A stretch of DNA of 64,000 nucleotides from Sipunculus nudus (lineage: Eukaryota; Annelida; Sipuncula; Golfingiida; Sipunculidae), in NCBI GenBank assembly GCA_026874595.1, contig CM049315.1, positions 79,128,065 through 79,192,064 on the forward strand, in the 5' to 3' direction. Numbering within the stretch: position 1 is the first letter of the stretch; every line of letters begins with the position of its first letter. Shown one piece after another: positions 45,212 through 59,566 of the stretch. The translations under genes and the position numbers were made by a program. The notes under the pieces were generated by a model, which worked only from the letters and a program-made list of their open reading frames with translations, made no database searches and had not been told where the DNA came from.

Positions 45212-45700
45212 CTATTTCAGTTTGCTTAGTATTAATACTTTAGAGTTTGCTTTGGCTTTTATATTTTCTATGTGATCATTCCATTTACAGTCCTTTCTGA
45301 ATGTTAATCCTAGATGTTTGTGACTGTTAAATTTATCTATTTTAATGCCATTTAAATATAGGTCTGGGTGAGAAGTTTTAGATGATTTTAAGGATTTGGT
45401 TTTCTTTGTGTTAAAAGTGACTAACCATTTTGTGGACCATTTAAATATTTTATCCAAGTCATTGTTTAATATTTTTTTTGCTAATGATGGATTTTCTATG
45501 GTGAGATATAACATAGTATCATCAGCGAATAATCTAATATTGCTCACTATGTTTTCTGTGATGTCGTTGATGAATATTAAAAATAATAGGGGTCCCAGTA
45601 TGGACCCTTGGGGTACTCCTGCATGAAGTGATCCCCAATCAGAAAGTTCATTTTCAATTATTACTCTTTGTTTCCTATTTTTTAAATCTGTGCTAACCAC
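45212..45700 (-). pseudogene. LINE reverse transcriptase palm fragment
   Basis: Carries GVPQGSILGPLLFLIFIND and the catalytic FADD motif, followed by the thumb-like region with the LGLTF motif. A further piece of RT, frame-shifted, lies between 45700 and 45833. Confidence 0.9.
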
Positions 45701-45832
45701 CGAAGTAATTTTCCTTTAATTCCAACTGATGACAATTTGGTGAGGAGGCTTTCAAAAGCTTTACTCTTATCTAGGAATACAGCCTGTACTTCCTTGCCTT
45801 TATCAACGTCTTGGCAGATTGAATTGTATAGG

Positions 45833-46203
45833 TCAGACAGTTGGTATACTGTCGAGTCTCCTGGGATAAAAGCCAGACTGATATGGGCTTATTATGTTAT
45901 TCTCTTTTAAAAAGTTGTACATTTGGGCAAAGATTATTTTTTCAAAAAGTTTGCAAATACAGGATGTCAGTGATATAGGTCTGTAATTAATTGGCATATT
46001 TTTTTCTCCATTTTTATAGATTGGTGATACGTTAGCCTTTTTCCATAGTGAGGGAAGTTGCCCATTTTCCATTGACAAGGTAAAAAATTTCCATAGTGGA
46101 TAAACCAGTTCTTTGTGGCATTCCCGAAGGACGATTGGGGGCACTTCATCAGGACCTTGTTATTCTGTTTTGAACGGTGTTTACTCTTTTCTTTATTCCA
46201 CAA
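45833..46203 (-). pseudogene. LINE reverse transcriptase N-terminal fragment
   Basis: Shows WKKANVSPIYKNGE and NYRPISLTS, the conserved start of LINE RTs, then YQSGF, after which the frame is lost. A second frame at 45967-46203 covers the upstream end, indicating another indel around 46140. Confidence 0.85.
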
Positions 46204-46205
46204 GA

Positions 46206-49200
46206 AATTATGGTAGACAATAGTAATTAAGGTCTGTGTGTGTGTGGTGAGCTTCCTTCACTGTGCAGTTCCTTGAAATTAAAGCTGGCCTCGATCACAC
46301 TGGGGGTCATCAACTTCATTCAGTCATATGGATGTAAACACAAGAAACAAAAATGTATGAAAACAAAATATCCAAAATAAATGTTTATTTACACATTTAT
46401 TAACTGAAAATAATATTTTCATAAGATTTTTAAAACTCCCTGGTTCTGTCAGATATGAGATAGTTGTCATTTTAGGGAATTAAGGCTGAAAGGAAATATA
46501 CACCCTTGCCACACTCTAAATCCTTTTCAGTCCCCTCCTGTTTGACCTGCAAAAACAAATGTTACCAGTCTAAGTATACACATATAGTCATTACTGCTCA
46601 CATAATTATTTAATCAAATAAGTTTAAAGATAAACTTTTGACATTGATGCTTAGTAGTGCTTTTTAACATTTAAATTTTCTGGAGGCAACACAAGTAAAA
46701 AAAGAAAAGATTTCACTGAAAGTAAATCTACTCTCTATAAAGGGGTTTTAAGTGTTCTGGAAATATGCCTGTTTAAAATTAAGGATTATAAGAAAATACA
46801 GTTGGACTTCTCAATTACTAACACTGGAAGAGTTTTCTAGTTATACAGAGTATATACAAACATTAAAGATTATCAAATATACTGGTCACAGGATAGACAT
46901 TGTGGCCTAAAGATGCTCATAGGCTCAGAAAGTAGGTTACTCAGTTGAAACAATTTTAAAATGTAAGCAGTCATATGAATATCCCTATCACCATAAATGT
47001 TAAACACTAAATTTGCACTTCAAATATTGTATGCTCCAGCTATTAGATAAGAAAAACCCCTACAAATCATAATATTGCCCATTTGCTTAAAGATTTAAAT
47101 GTTATTTTATATGATAAACTGAATATGCTTACCAGAAAATTCTTGCAAGGGCTGGACATATTTAGGTTTTCCTTATACTTTCAGCACCATTTCTTCATAC
47201 TGGTTGTATGAAAAGTAACGAAACCATTACAAATCATAGAAACAAAGGTTGTTGGAAATAAATAATTATGAACATTGAGCCATGCCTATTTTGAAATTTA
47301 AGTAGACAAATAAACATAAAACAGGACCTCACATCATATCATTTAACTAAAACAGTACATCTGTGATATCTTGGTGGTCAGTAATGTTCGAAATGATGTC
47401 TTGACCTTTCAAGGTGAAATGGCACTACTACTTAAAAAGAAATTATTCAAGGTTGGCAAAAAATCCACTTTTGATTGCCCTGTAAATTGAATTTGATTTC
47501 TCTTTGGGAATCAAAATAGTATATGATGCAATCATCTGATCCTTAGTGAAACGAATTCCCAAATCATTATGCCTTTTCCTTTTGTAATGAAAGTGAACAT
47601 TTCAGAAGAAACCTCAAACGAAAAAAAAGTCACAGGACCAAGCCCATTAAAGTTAAAGTGCTCATAACCTATGTAAGAGTGTTCTTGACCTTCTGATGTC
47701 ACATTCAGATTAAATTCTACATATGAATGGCTTATGGATTGTTATCAAACATAGTGTGTTTATGTTTAAAATTGTAAATTAAGTGGTGTTTACAGTATAT
47801 GGAAATGACAAGTAGAAAGGCATATTACCAAATTAAAGCTTAATTTAGGAGCTTTTGTGTGATAGACCCCAATAGTTAAAAAATATTTGATTAGCTGTAA
47901 TGTTTTGGTTAAGTACATTAAACCCCTCTTCAATTTTGTAAAAAGCATTCACCAAAATTGAGACAGTGGCTGTAAAATCAGCAATGATCAACAGTGTTTA
48001 ACCCTTTACTGTTTACATTTATTTTAGATTTCCGACAAATTTTAACACTATTTATTTTAAATCTAACAGCCATATCTTTTCAAGCATTTTTTGTATCTTT
48101 ATAAAATTTTCAAAAGTTCCCACTAAGAGAGTTTGCTGAAGACTATTGAAAATCATTGAAACTTAGAAATAATATGCAATATTTTTGTCCTGAAAGAATC
48201 TATACATATCATGGCATTCTAGTGGCCCATTTTGAGTGCTCCTTAGTGGCTTGTAAACAGTAAAGGGTTAATGTTTACTTTGGCTGAAAGAAAAACTTAT
48301 GAGCATTATATAAATAATAATTTTTTACCATATTATAACTTTTATGCACTCTAGCAAGACAGAAAAATTCAAGTCAATTTCGAAAATGAAGAGGACATCA
48401 TTACCTTGTAGGGCTTTATGTGTAGAAGCTTTGTCTTTTCATGACCCAGAGTTCAGCTAAATAAGAACATGGTCAATAGCCAAAGGTCCAACAAATTAAA
48501 TGGTGGTATGTGGTACTCATAACATTTGTATGCTGATCTGATGAAGCTTTATGTAGGTTGATTCATAATCTCTTCACAGGTTGGGGACATTCAGAAATTA
48601 CATCAATATGTAAATTTGGGGCCTGCTGTTTACTCTTGATTTTTCCACACCCAATTGCAAATAGCACCAGTGAAAAGGATTTGTTCTTAGCTCAGTTCCT
48701 GTTGTAGTATAGAACATGCAAATTGTCACTTTACAGGGGCAACAGCATCAGCTTTTTGTCCAAAAATGTTGTATTTTTTAAAATGGGCCACCAATTAGGA
48801 AATGTTATCTTGAAACGCACAGATTGTGTTTTTGCAGGGCAAACCAAGATGGGTTAAGTCATCTTTATGCAATCACTGGTTTAATATGCAAAAATAACTG
48901 AAGTAATGCAAGATTACTCACCAATGAGACATTTTCAGCGATACATTCCCCTTCTTCTTGACAAAGAACTTGTCACTCAAAGTGTGTATTGGTACTCCTT
49001 AACTATTACCGGATGTTATCACTGATTCAGATGTAACTGAATCTGCATGCCTTTGTCCTGCTGATGTGCACAGCCTGTACAGCATTCATGTGACATCACC
49101 ATGCACAATTCCAGGGCAGGGTACAGTAAGGTCAGAGGTCGATTGTAGAGAGTGCCTGTACAGCAAGCTTGTCTGCTGGGGGGGGGGGGTGTAACATATA

Positions 49201-49879
49201 CTTGTGAAAATTACTGATTAGTGCACCTGAAGAATGCTGGTTATTGTCACAATAAGAATGCAGACACATTTTTTTTTTAAGTAAATATGCTTTGATCAAT
49301 GTTGTTGAGTTTTGGCAATATATTTTACAGCTGGAAAGCGTGGTTGTTCTAGCTGTTTCTAAAACCAATATGATATTAGGTTAATGCTTATGTGACCATA
49401 ATTGGTCAGTGGCACACTACATCAGTACCCTTTGTTCTGTATTTATGAAGTAGTTATCAATTGCATTTGGATGCTGAAGTACTTGTATATACACAACATT
49501 CCAAAAGAATTACTGTTTCTTATAATTATCAATGGCGGTTATTATAAACAACGTGAAATATAGTTAAATTATTTTTATGTATTGTATTTTGAGAAAATGA
49601 TGTTTTTCTGGATGCATGATTACTATAGTTTACACCTCTTAAAGTATAAATCAGATGAAAAAAAATCTTTATTTATAGTATTATTTTTCTAATAAACATA
49701 AAGTTCTGAGGAAGCTGATTATTTTGATACCCATTTTAACATACTTCTTCAGTATTGATTATTCAATTAAAATTCATTTTCTCAGAACAATAATGGAGCT
49801 GAGACTTAGAAGTTTCTGCAGCATTTCTGTTCCCTTGGAAAATGTGTAAGTCCTATCTTGTAGAACAGTAAGCCTCAAA
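46206..49879. other. Long AT-rich stretch, no gene seen
   Basis: Both strands lack convincing coding frames. A TG-rich string is at about 46230 and a run of ten or more G's at about 49181. If a host gene crosses this area, its exons are too short for me to see. Confidence 0.5.
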
Positions 49880-50200
49880 GTATATAAACTTATAACTGAC
49901 ATATAACTGACATATACAGAACTCCTTCATGTGCACTTCCCTTATATCTCCCATACAAGTCACATATAAATGAAATATACAGAATGGCCTCATGCGCAAC
50001 TCCCTTATAACTTTTTTTTTTTTTTTTAACTGGCAAATAACAAACATACAACTCCCTTATAACTCACATATAACATTGCCTGACTAAACATGTAGCTGCA
50101 AAATAAATATAACTCACATACACAGCATTTATATGGGAACATATGTCCCTTATAAGGGACATATAAGGCCCTTATAAGGGACATATAAGGCACATATATG
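49880..50200. repeat. CATATA / CTTATAA minisatellite, copy 2
   Basis: Same family as 43556-43945, more diverged. At 50138-50200 it contains a near-perfect palindromic run built from CCCTTATAAGGGACATATAA. Confidence 0.75.
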
Positions 50201-50210
50201 TGAGTACTTT

Positions 50211-51490
50211 TCATTTTCGTAAGGGAAGTCATCTGAGCTATAGTCGTGATCCATTGTCTGTTGTTAGTCAATCTGTCCATCCGTCCCTCTGTAGATGTGG
50301 CAAGTTTTGAAACCGTAAGACCTAGGAATACAAAAAACTACCAAGCCAAAAACTAGGTCTTTTTGACTTTGTTCCTTTGAGAAATTAAGGAAAAACCACA
50401 ACTTTTAATTAAAAAGCTATTTTCACACTTCAGGACTGTCTAATAACAAAACCACTTATCTGTTTTTCCTCATATTTACCATAAATATACCTCTATATAG
50501 TTCCTATGTACATGTATGCCAGAAAATTGTCTATTTTCCCCAAGTATATAACTATGTTTAATTAAGATTCAATTGTTTACCCAGAATAAGATCTGAATTT
50601 TGTAAATTTTTTAAGTTATTAGCATAAAAATAAAATCAGTACCTAAAGTTTTGCGCAACTTTGACCATGGCATGTTTTTTTTCCAGTAAGTACACCATTG
50701 ATTTAATTTTCACAGTATGTAAACATAAGTATTAAATTTGTTTTAATTTGAAATTTGAAAATAAAAGCTTGAAAATTAGGCTAGTTATCGAATTTTTAGC
50801 TCAGCTGACTATAAGTCATCTGAGCTATAGTTGTGGTCCATTGTCCGTCCGTCCGTCCGGATGTCCGTCTGTAAGACTGGCACGTTTCGACACCATTGGA
50901 CCTACGAATCTGAAATTTGGCATACAGTTAGATGTCCTCAAAATCTCCTACCATGCCAAAAATTGGGTCAATAGGACTTTGTTCCTTCGAGATATTGAGG
51001 AAAAACCTCAATTTTTTATTAGAAATCTATTTTCACACTTCAGGACTGGCTAATATCAAAGCCACTCATCTTGTTTTCTTCATATTTACCATAAATGTTC
51101 CTCTGTATAGTTCCTATGTACATGCCAGAAATTAAGTTAGTATTGTTTCATTTAAAAAAGTTATGGGCCGAAACATAATGGACCTTGTAAAAAAATCAGG
51201 GAAGATATTCGGTCACTTAAGACCAAAAGTGTTAAAGGTAGGGACTTTTTTCCAGTAATACAAATTTAATTAATCAAAATTTAATTGTATAACAATAATT
51301 AAATCAAAATCTGTTAAATTTTTTTAAATATTGGCAAAAATATAAAATTGGTACCTTAAATTTTGCCCAACTTTGGCCACGGCATGTTTTTTTCCTGTAA
51401 GTACTGAGGATTTAATTTTCACAGCATGTACACATAAGGATTTAATCTGTTAAAATCTGAAATTTTAAATTAAAAGCTGCAAAATTAGGC
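50211..51490. repeat. Two tandem-oriented copies of a dispersed repeat
   Basis: Copies begin near 50225 and 50808 with GTCATCTGAGCTATAGT, followed by CCATTGTC and a GTCCGTCC-rich run, and share later text (TTTTTCCAGTAAGTAC, AAAAGCT). A related end, CAGCTGAGC...GGGTCCCTTGTT, appears at 52418 and 53604. The open frame at 50748-51053 is part of the repeat. I associate this family with bivalve genomes. Confidence 0.65.
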
Positions 51491-54400
51491 TAGTTATTGA
51501 ATTTTTTTGGAGGCTCTTACTGTATTCCCTTACATTGTCAAGCAGTCCACTTAGGTGACTGTAGGTCATTCAGTGCACATCTCTATGCTCCCCAGGCTGT
51601 TGGCATAATGTTATGCAATCCCATCACCAGGGCAAGCCGTCTCTCCTCTGAGTTGAGCTTGATCAGGCTGTCCACAGTTAAGACCATACCACAGGGAGCC
51701 TTTTTCTCTGGCAACCCCCCCCCCCCTCCCCCATTCTGTTAACAGACCTGTACTATGAACTAGATGAATCTTAAAATTAACATTTTTTCAGCAACGAGCA
51801 GTAACAACTGAGACCCCTCCCCCCACCCACCCCTTCAATACACAGGACTAATAAACAAGATGAATCTTATAATTTTAATATTAAATATATTCTTTTTGAT
51901 GAGACTTGGACAATTTTTTTTTTTTTTTTAAGAAAAAAATTTAAGGAATTTAATCCTAATATTCAAATGTGATCAAATATTAGGATCTAATGTAAGTGCT
52001 AATTGACAGGATTTAAGAAAATATAAATACTTTGTAGCCTTTCATTCATATCTCTTAAAGTTGGCGGGGCCTAGGTGTGAATAACACTGTTAACTTAGTA
52101 TTAAAATTAGGAATATTGGTCAAACTTTGTGGGATTAATTTTTAACTCATATGGCCATATATTTAACTTTTGAAAACTTAATTACCTTCACACATTATTT
52201 GTTTATGAAATGTTACTTTTATATAACACTTACTGTAGGCCTATTTGTTCCCTTGGTGCATCACTAAATGGTTTAGCTCATGTCCATTATTCTATAATTT
52301 ACAGAGTTTCATTTTAGCAGGGCCATTTTCTCATAGCTTTTCTAATGATAATATACATGAAAAACCAAAAGAAATAAAAATATTTTGCAGTTACTAATAT
52401 TTATCAAAATTCAGCTGAGCGATGTGACCAATGGGTCCCTTGTTCCTTGAGGCTCTATTGTAGTCATTTGCTTTGATTATAGATTACACATGCAGGGTCC
52501 AACTCCAGGTCACTGGAAGCCAGCCATGCCAGGGTTTCTAATTTGTTACAGTCACTTGGGGAGATCCCCTGCTGTGACAGGTGCACAGTTATTCTCATAT
52601 CACCACCCCAATCCCCCCCCCAAAAAAAATCAACCCATGAATTAAGTGTTGTGCAGTAATTGTTATTGTTTTCACTGTATCTCCTGAATTATAATGCTGT
52701 TTCCACTCCAATATACAGAAACTTTCCTTGAAAAAGTAATTCAAGGTGTAATCCAGAAGATGCTATGTAGTGTTAATGCAGCATTTTTAAAGAAATCAAT
52801 TTTCTTTTAAATGATTTTAACAAATATAATTAAACCCACCAGCATGCTTCAATTTATAAAATATGAAGCACATTATGGATAAATAAAGACACAGTTTATA
52901 ATTGTGAAATCTAAATCAAGTATTATTTTTATATATTTATTGTTTTGCAGATTTAAAAGATATATTTTTGTGGTAAAAAATAAATAAACACTTATATTCA
53001 TGATGTGGTGTTATCTGACAAGATTGTGATTTATGATGATGCAATTGAGAATTATGAATCATCTTTTATATTCAGATATATGTTATTTTGGAAATGTATA
53101 GAAATATAAACTTATAATAAAAAATAATTGATGTGATAAAAAAATGAGGATCTAATACAAACATTTGTTCATTATTTTCCTGCCTCAGCAGAATTGGAGA
53201 TCAGGCTTTGTTTGCCCTATATGTATGTTGTTAATTAGTTATATTTCAACTGTATACATTTCATAAAATAAAAAATACATATTTATTTAATAATATATAT
53301 TTAAAAAAATAGATTCAATGGAACAAATGTGTAGACTACTGAAATATCAACAGTTAATCAAAAAGCCAACTAATGTGCGTCAGATCATGGTAACAGTACA
53401 GATCTTTTGTTCACAAACTGCTCACATGCTTCAGTTTCAACATTAGGAAACACATGGTCAGGTAACAAAATATTATTTGCAACAGTTTCTTGGTCATCAA
53501 TACCAACCAATCATATAAACCAACCTTGGCCTATATTACCTCTTCCTCTTTCATTTTATCTCCATTTGATATTATTTTAGATTTTTACCTTCAAGGCCAT
53601 CTTCAGCTGAGCACAGTGACCCATGGGTCCCTTGTTTCAATTACAATTCAAGAATTTTTATGAAATTTCAGTTCAGATTTAGTTTAATGTGCTGGAGAAA
53701 AATATCAGTTCAATTCAAATAATTTTTATTCAATTCAAATTCCCAATTCAAAAAGTTGCTTTAATTTGAATACATTTCATTTGTGTGATGCCTGTGTTAT
53801 CACAGGTGTTTTTTTTTATTTTTACACTAATTAGTTTTGTTCAGAATTGGTTTAATTTACTCAAAAGCTTGTTGAAATATCATTAATTACAAGTTTTGCC
53901 ATTTCATGTGGTAAGGAATAGCAGCCAGATAGGGTTTACTTGTTCTGTTGGGCAATTATTCCTTAAGATCATGTAAACCACCCAAAGTCAGTGAAAGGTT
54001 TATTTGGATTTCAAATGAGTGGCCATTATTACCTAGTGCATTGAATAAATATGCAAATAATCTTTTTGGGTGCTGAAAAACATTAAAGTTCTTTTGATTA
54101 TGGGGTGGTGGAGGGATGTACAAACAAAGGCCCCCAACACAAAGAGGACAAAAGCCCTTCCCTCCACCTTATCATATTAAAAGAAAATGTCTGTCTACAC
54201 TTAAAATTCTGTACATTTTATCTGTTGATATGTGTGTTAAATGTATGTAAGGCATTAAAGGGGCCTATTTACATACCAGGCATTGCAGGCATGTTAAATA
54301 TACATGAAATATAGTGTTTTCTTATCGTAGTATGGTATGTGCCAATACAGGAGGGGGGATGAGCTTCTTGTTTGTGAATTGTTGCCACAGCACAGTATCA

Positions 54401-55435
54401 GACGTTTGTTTGCTCATGCTTTCTTACTATAGTTAACATACACACCTGGACATACATACTGTTTATTTACACACAGAACCATAATAATGTATAAAATTTG
54501 AAACTGAGATAGTAAGTTCATATGCAAAGATGAAAGATGGTGTTGCCCTACATCCTATTGGGTGGGGGGGGGGGGGTGGCTGATCTCTGTTATATCCCCT
54601 AACAACAGCAAGGTCAACAAACTTGATGCTTGAATGAGCACAATCATGTACAATATAATTTTACCGCTTTTAGTCATCAAAGACCAGTAATCTATAGAAT
54701 ATATACAAGTACTTTGCTATCTCATGGCTGTTGCTTGTTCTGGTCAGTAAAGTGCCCTAGGTAATCAAAACCAATTGTCACCATGTAGCACCCTCTGACA
54801 TTAGAGAGTCTACAACCAGTGTGCTTGCAGTCAGAGTGCTGTTACATCATTCAGTGATGAACACCCTTCAAAGCTCTATAAGGATGCAAATATTTTCATC
54901 AGTTCTGAAAACACCTCATCGGCCTACAAGTATGCTGTCACATGATATACACCTTACTGATTGTCAGCTTTTCAGTATACTTTTAACAGCACCTGACATG
55001 AGCTAGAAAAATTCTGTTTTAACTTAGCACTGATAAACCCCCTCAACATATTTGTTTAATTCTGACCTTATTAATACAAAGCCTTGCTCACAAAGGTTAC
55101 CAAATGAATCTTTACCATAGAGATAGAGTTTCAGTTTGTGTTCATGAGTTCACATCATATATTCTTTGTGTGAATTCATTATTTGTAGCCTATTTGATAG
55201 TTAGTTCAGCATTTCTTAGGTTATAACATTAGAAAATGGTCAAAATGGTAATTTCTCATGATCATAACAGGATCTATGGAAATACTGTGCTATGTTACCA
55301 ATGCCTATTTAACCCTTTTGGGAAATTACTTGAACTTGTCTGAAACATCTTGGCTGGGTCACAGAATAAGTACCTTGCTTGAAAAAAGCTCCCTTTCAGA
55401 ACCCATAAAGGTGAGATGTCATGCCAGAAAGCCCC
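51491..55435. other. AT-rich DNA with repeat remnants, no gene seen
   Basis: Contains C-rich runs near 51715 and 51815, repeat ends at 52418-52450 and 53604-53640, and a G-run near 54565. No coding frame is supportable; those at 54105-54314, 54821-55006 and 55258-55611 lack family features. Confidence 0.45.
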
Positions 55436-58400
55436 CTCATCCACCCTTACCCTGCCATTTTTGTCCTCTAGCCTGTCACATAGATATGGGTGAAACCATA
55501 ACCCTTGAAATACAAAGAGCACACTATGTCACAGTAAAACATACCTGTCACATATATACAGGTGAAAGCCTAACCCTTGAATTACAACCTGTGCACACAT
55601 TGTCAAAGTAAAATGTGCTTGTCACAGAGATCAGAGTGAAACCCTAACTCGTGAAATACAAGATGAACATGGTGTGTCACAATACAATGTGGCTGTCATA
55701 TAGATATAGGTGGAACCCTAACCCTTGAAATACAAGATGAGCAAATTGGTCACTGTTAAATGTACCTGTCTCATAGGTATGGGTGAAAGCCTAACCCTTG
55801 AAATCCATTATGAGCACACTGTGTCACTCTACAATGTGCCTGTCCCATAGATATGGTTGAAACCCTAACCCTTGAAATACAAGATGAGCATACTGTGTCA
55901 CTGTACAATGTGCCTGTCACATAGATATGGGTGAAACCCTTACCCTTGAAATACATTATGAGCACAGTGTGTCACTGTACAATGTGCATGTCCCATAGAT
56001 ATGGGTCAAACCCTAACCCTTGAAATACAAGATGAGCATACTGTGTCACTGTACAATGTGCCTGTCCCATAGATATAGGTGAAACCCTAACCCTTGAAAT
56101 ACAAGATGAGCAAATTGGTCACTGTTAAATGTGCCTGTCTCATAGGTATGGGTGAAACCCTAACCCTTGAAATACATTATGAGCACACTGTGTCACTGTA
56201 CAATGTGCCTGTCCCATATATATGGTTGAAACCTTAACCCTTGAAATACAAGATGAGCACACTGTGTCACTGTACAATGTGCCTGTCATATAGGTATAGG
56301 TGAAACCCTAACCCTTTAACTACAAGATGAGCACACTGTGTCACTGTACAATGTGCCTGTCACATAGATATAGGTGAAACCCTAACCCTTGAAATACAAG
56401 ATGAGCATGCTGTGTCACAATATTAAAAATACAGCTGTCATAAAGATATAGGTAAAACCTTAACCCTTGAAATACAAGATGAGTACACTGTGTCACAATA
56501 TTAAAAATATGGCTGTCATATAGATATAGGTGAAACCCTAACCCTTGAAATACAAGATGAGCACACTGTGTCACTGTACAATGTTCCCATCACATAGATA
56601 TGAGTGAAACCCTAACCCTTGAAATGCAAGATGAGCACACTGTGTCACTGTACCATGTGCCTGTCACATAGATAAGGGTGAAACCCTTACCCTTGAAATA
56701 CAAGATGAGCATGCTGTGTCACAATATTAAAAATATGGCTGTCATAAAGATATAGGTAAAACCTTAACCTGTGAAATACAAGATGAGTACACTGTGTCAC
56801 AATATTAAAAATATGGCTGTCATATAGATATAGGTGAAACCCTAACCCTTGAAATACAAGATGAGCTTACCGTTTCACGATACAATGTGGCTGTCATATA
56901 GATATGGATAAAACCCTAACCCTTAAAATACAAGATGAAAACACTAGTCACAATAGTATATTGCTGGCCAATAGGCCGTTTGTTTAGCTTTTTTCCGAAA
57001 TTTATTTCAAAAGGCTGATTCAAAGTGAATGAGTATCACTGTGAAATGTGCCTTTCACATAGATATGGGTGCAACCCTAACCAGTAAAATACAAGATAAG
57101 CACACTGTGTCACTGTACAATGTGCCTGTTACATAGATATGGCTGAAATTGTAACCCTTGAAATACAAGATGAGCATGCTGTGTCACAATATTAAAAATA
57201 CAGCTGTCATAAAGATATAGGTATAACCTTAACCCTTGAAATACAAGATGAGTACACTGTGTCACAATATTAAAAAAAAGGCTGTCATATACATAGGGGT
57301 GAAAGCCTAACCCTTGAAATACAAAATAAGCACACTCTGTCACTGTACAATGTGCCTGTCACATAGATATGAGTGAAACCCTACCCTTGAAATACAAGAT
57401 GAGCACACTGTGTCACTGTACAGTGTGCCTGTCACATAGATATGAGTGAAACCCTAACACTTAAAATATAAAATGAGCACTTTGTCACTGTACCATGTGC
57501 CAGTCACATAGATATGGGTAAACCCTTACCCTTGAAATACAAGATGAGCACACTGTGTCACTGTACAATGTGGCTGTCATATAGATATGGATAAAACCCT
57601 AACCCTTAAAATACAAGATGAGCACACTGAGTCACTGTACAATGTGCCTGTTACATAGATATGGATAAAACCCTAACCCTTAAAATACAAGATGAGCACA
57701 CTGTGTCACTGTACAATGTGCCTGTTACATAGATATGGCTGAAATTGTAACCCTTGAAATACAAGATGAGCATGCTGTGTCACAATATTAAAAATACAGC
57801 TGTCATAAAGGGATATAGGTAAACCCTAACCCTTGAAATACAAGATGAGTACACTGTGTCACAATATTTAAAATATGGCTGTCATATAGATATGGGTGAA
57901 ACCCTAACCCTTGAAAAAAACAAAATGAGCACAATGTCACTGTACCATGTGCCTGTCACATAGATATGGGTAAACCCTAACCCTTGAAATACAAGATGAG
58001 CTTACCGTTTCACAATACAATGTGGCTGTCATATAGATATCGATAAAACCCTAACCCTTAAAATACAAGATGAGCACAGTGTCACTGTACAATGTGCCTG
58101 TTACATTGATGTGGCTGAAATTGTAACCCTTGAAATACAAGATGAGCATGCTGTGTCACAATATTAAAAATACAGCTGTCATAAAGATATAGGTAAAACC
58201 TTAACCCTTGAAATACAAGATGAGTACACTGTGTCACAATATTAAAAATACGGCTGTCATATAGATACGGTTGAAACCCTAACCCTTGAAATACAAAATG
58301 AGCACACTGTCACTGCACCATGTGCCTGTCACATAGATATGGGTAAACCCTAACCCTTGAAATACAAATGAGCACACTGTGTCACTGTACAATGTGCCTG

Positions 58401-59566
58401 TCACATAGATATGGCTGAAACTGTAACCCTTGAAATACAAGATGTGCATACTGTGTCACAATATTAAAAATATGGCTGTCATATAGATATAAGTGAAACC
58501 CTAACCCTTGAAATACAAGATGAGCACACTGTGTCACTGTACCATGTGCCTGTCACATAGATAAGGGTGAAACCCTAACCCTTGAAATACAAGATGAGCA
58601 TGCTGTGTCACAATATTCAAAATACAGCTGTCATAAAGATGTAGGTAAAACCTTAACCCTTGAAATACAAGATGAGTACACTGTGTCACAATATTAAAAA
58701 TATGGCTGTCATATAGATATAGGTGAAACCCTAACCCTTGAAATACAGGACGAGCTTACCGTTTCACAATACAATGTGGCTGTCATATAGATATGGATAA
58801 AACCCTAACCCTTGAAGTACAAGATGAACACACTAGTCACAATAGTATATTGCTGGCCAATAGGCCTTTTGTTTAGCTTTTGACGAACTGATTTAAAAAG
58901 GCTGAATCAAAGTGAATGAGTATCACTGTAAAATGTGCCTTTCACATAGATATGGGTGAAACCCTAACCCTTAAAATACAAGATGAGCACACTGTGTCAC
59001 TGTACAATGTGCCTGTCACATAGATATGGCTGAAATTGTAACCCTTGAAATACAAGATGAGCACGCTGTGTCACAATATTAAAAATACAGCTGTCATAAA
59101 GATATAGGTAAAACCTTAACCCTTGAAATTCAAGATGAGTACACTGTGTCACAAAATTAAAAATATGGCTGTCATATAGATATGGGTGAAACCCTAACCC
59201 TTGAAATACAAAATGAAGACACTGTGTCACTGTACCATGTGCCTGTCACATAGATATGGGTAAACCCTAACCCTTGAAATACAAGATGAGCACACTGTGT
59301 CACTGTACAATGCGACTGTCACATAGATATGGCTGAAATTGTAATCCTTGAAAAAAAAATGTGCATACTGTGTCACAATATTAAAAATATGGCTGTCATA
59401 TAGATATAGGTGAAACCCTAACCCTTGAAATACAAGATGAGCACACTGTGTCACTGTACAGTGTGCCTGTCACATAGATATGAGTGAAACCCTAACCCTT
59501 GAAATACAATATGAGCACACTGTGTCACAATATTAAAAATATGGCTGTCATATAGATATAGGTGTG
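55436..59566. repeat. Minisatellite D: ~75-bp units with a telomere-like core
   Basis: About fifty units of 73-82 bp. The core is AAACCCTAACCCTTGAAATAC, preceded by a CATAGATATGGGTG-like phrase and followed by GATGAGCACACTGTGTCAC; units alternate between a TGTACAATGTGCC form and an AATATTAAAAATATGGC form. Each holds about two CCCTAA telomeric hexamers. Non-repeat insets at about 56950-57040 and 58837-58920 are copies of each other, showing that a ~1.89-kb block was duplicated. Minus-strand frames of 75-77 codons are by-products. Confidence 0.9.

Larger units (their letters stand above)
44230..46205 (-). mobile_element. 5'-truncated non-LTR retrotransposon (LINE)
   Basis: Remnant of a LINE in minus orientation. 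Three broken reading frames carry, in order, the N-terminal fingers of the reverse transcriptase, the palm with the catalytic motif, and a C-terminal region. An A-rich tract on the minus strand at about 44245-44275 marks the 3' end. Endonuclease and ORF1 are missing, the usual 5' truncation. The RT resembles the jockey/CR1-like group by eye. Confidence 0.85.

Noticed and set aside
49132-49368. 78-codon minus-strand frame
   Set aside because: Crosses a poly-G/poly-C run and has no family features.
56341-59454. Minus-strand 75-77 codon frames in minisatellite D
   Set aside because: Each is three repeat units in frame because the unit length is close to a multiple of three; there is no independent coding evidence.
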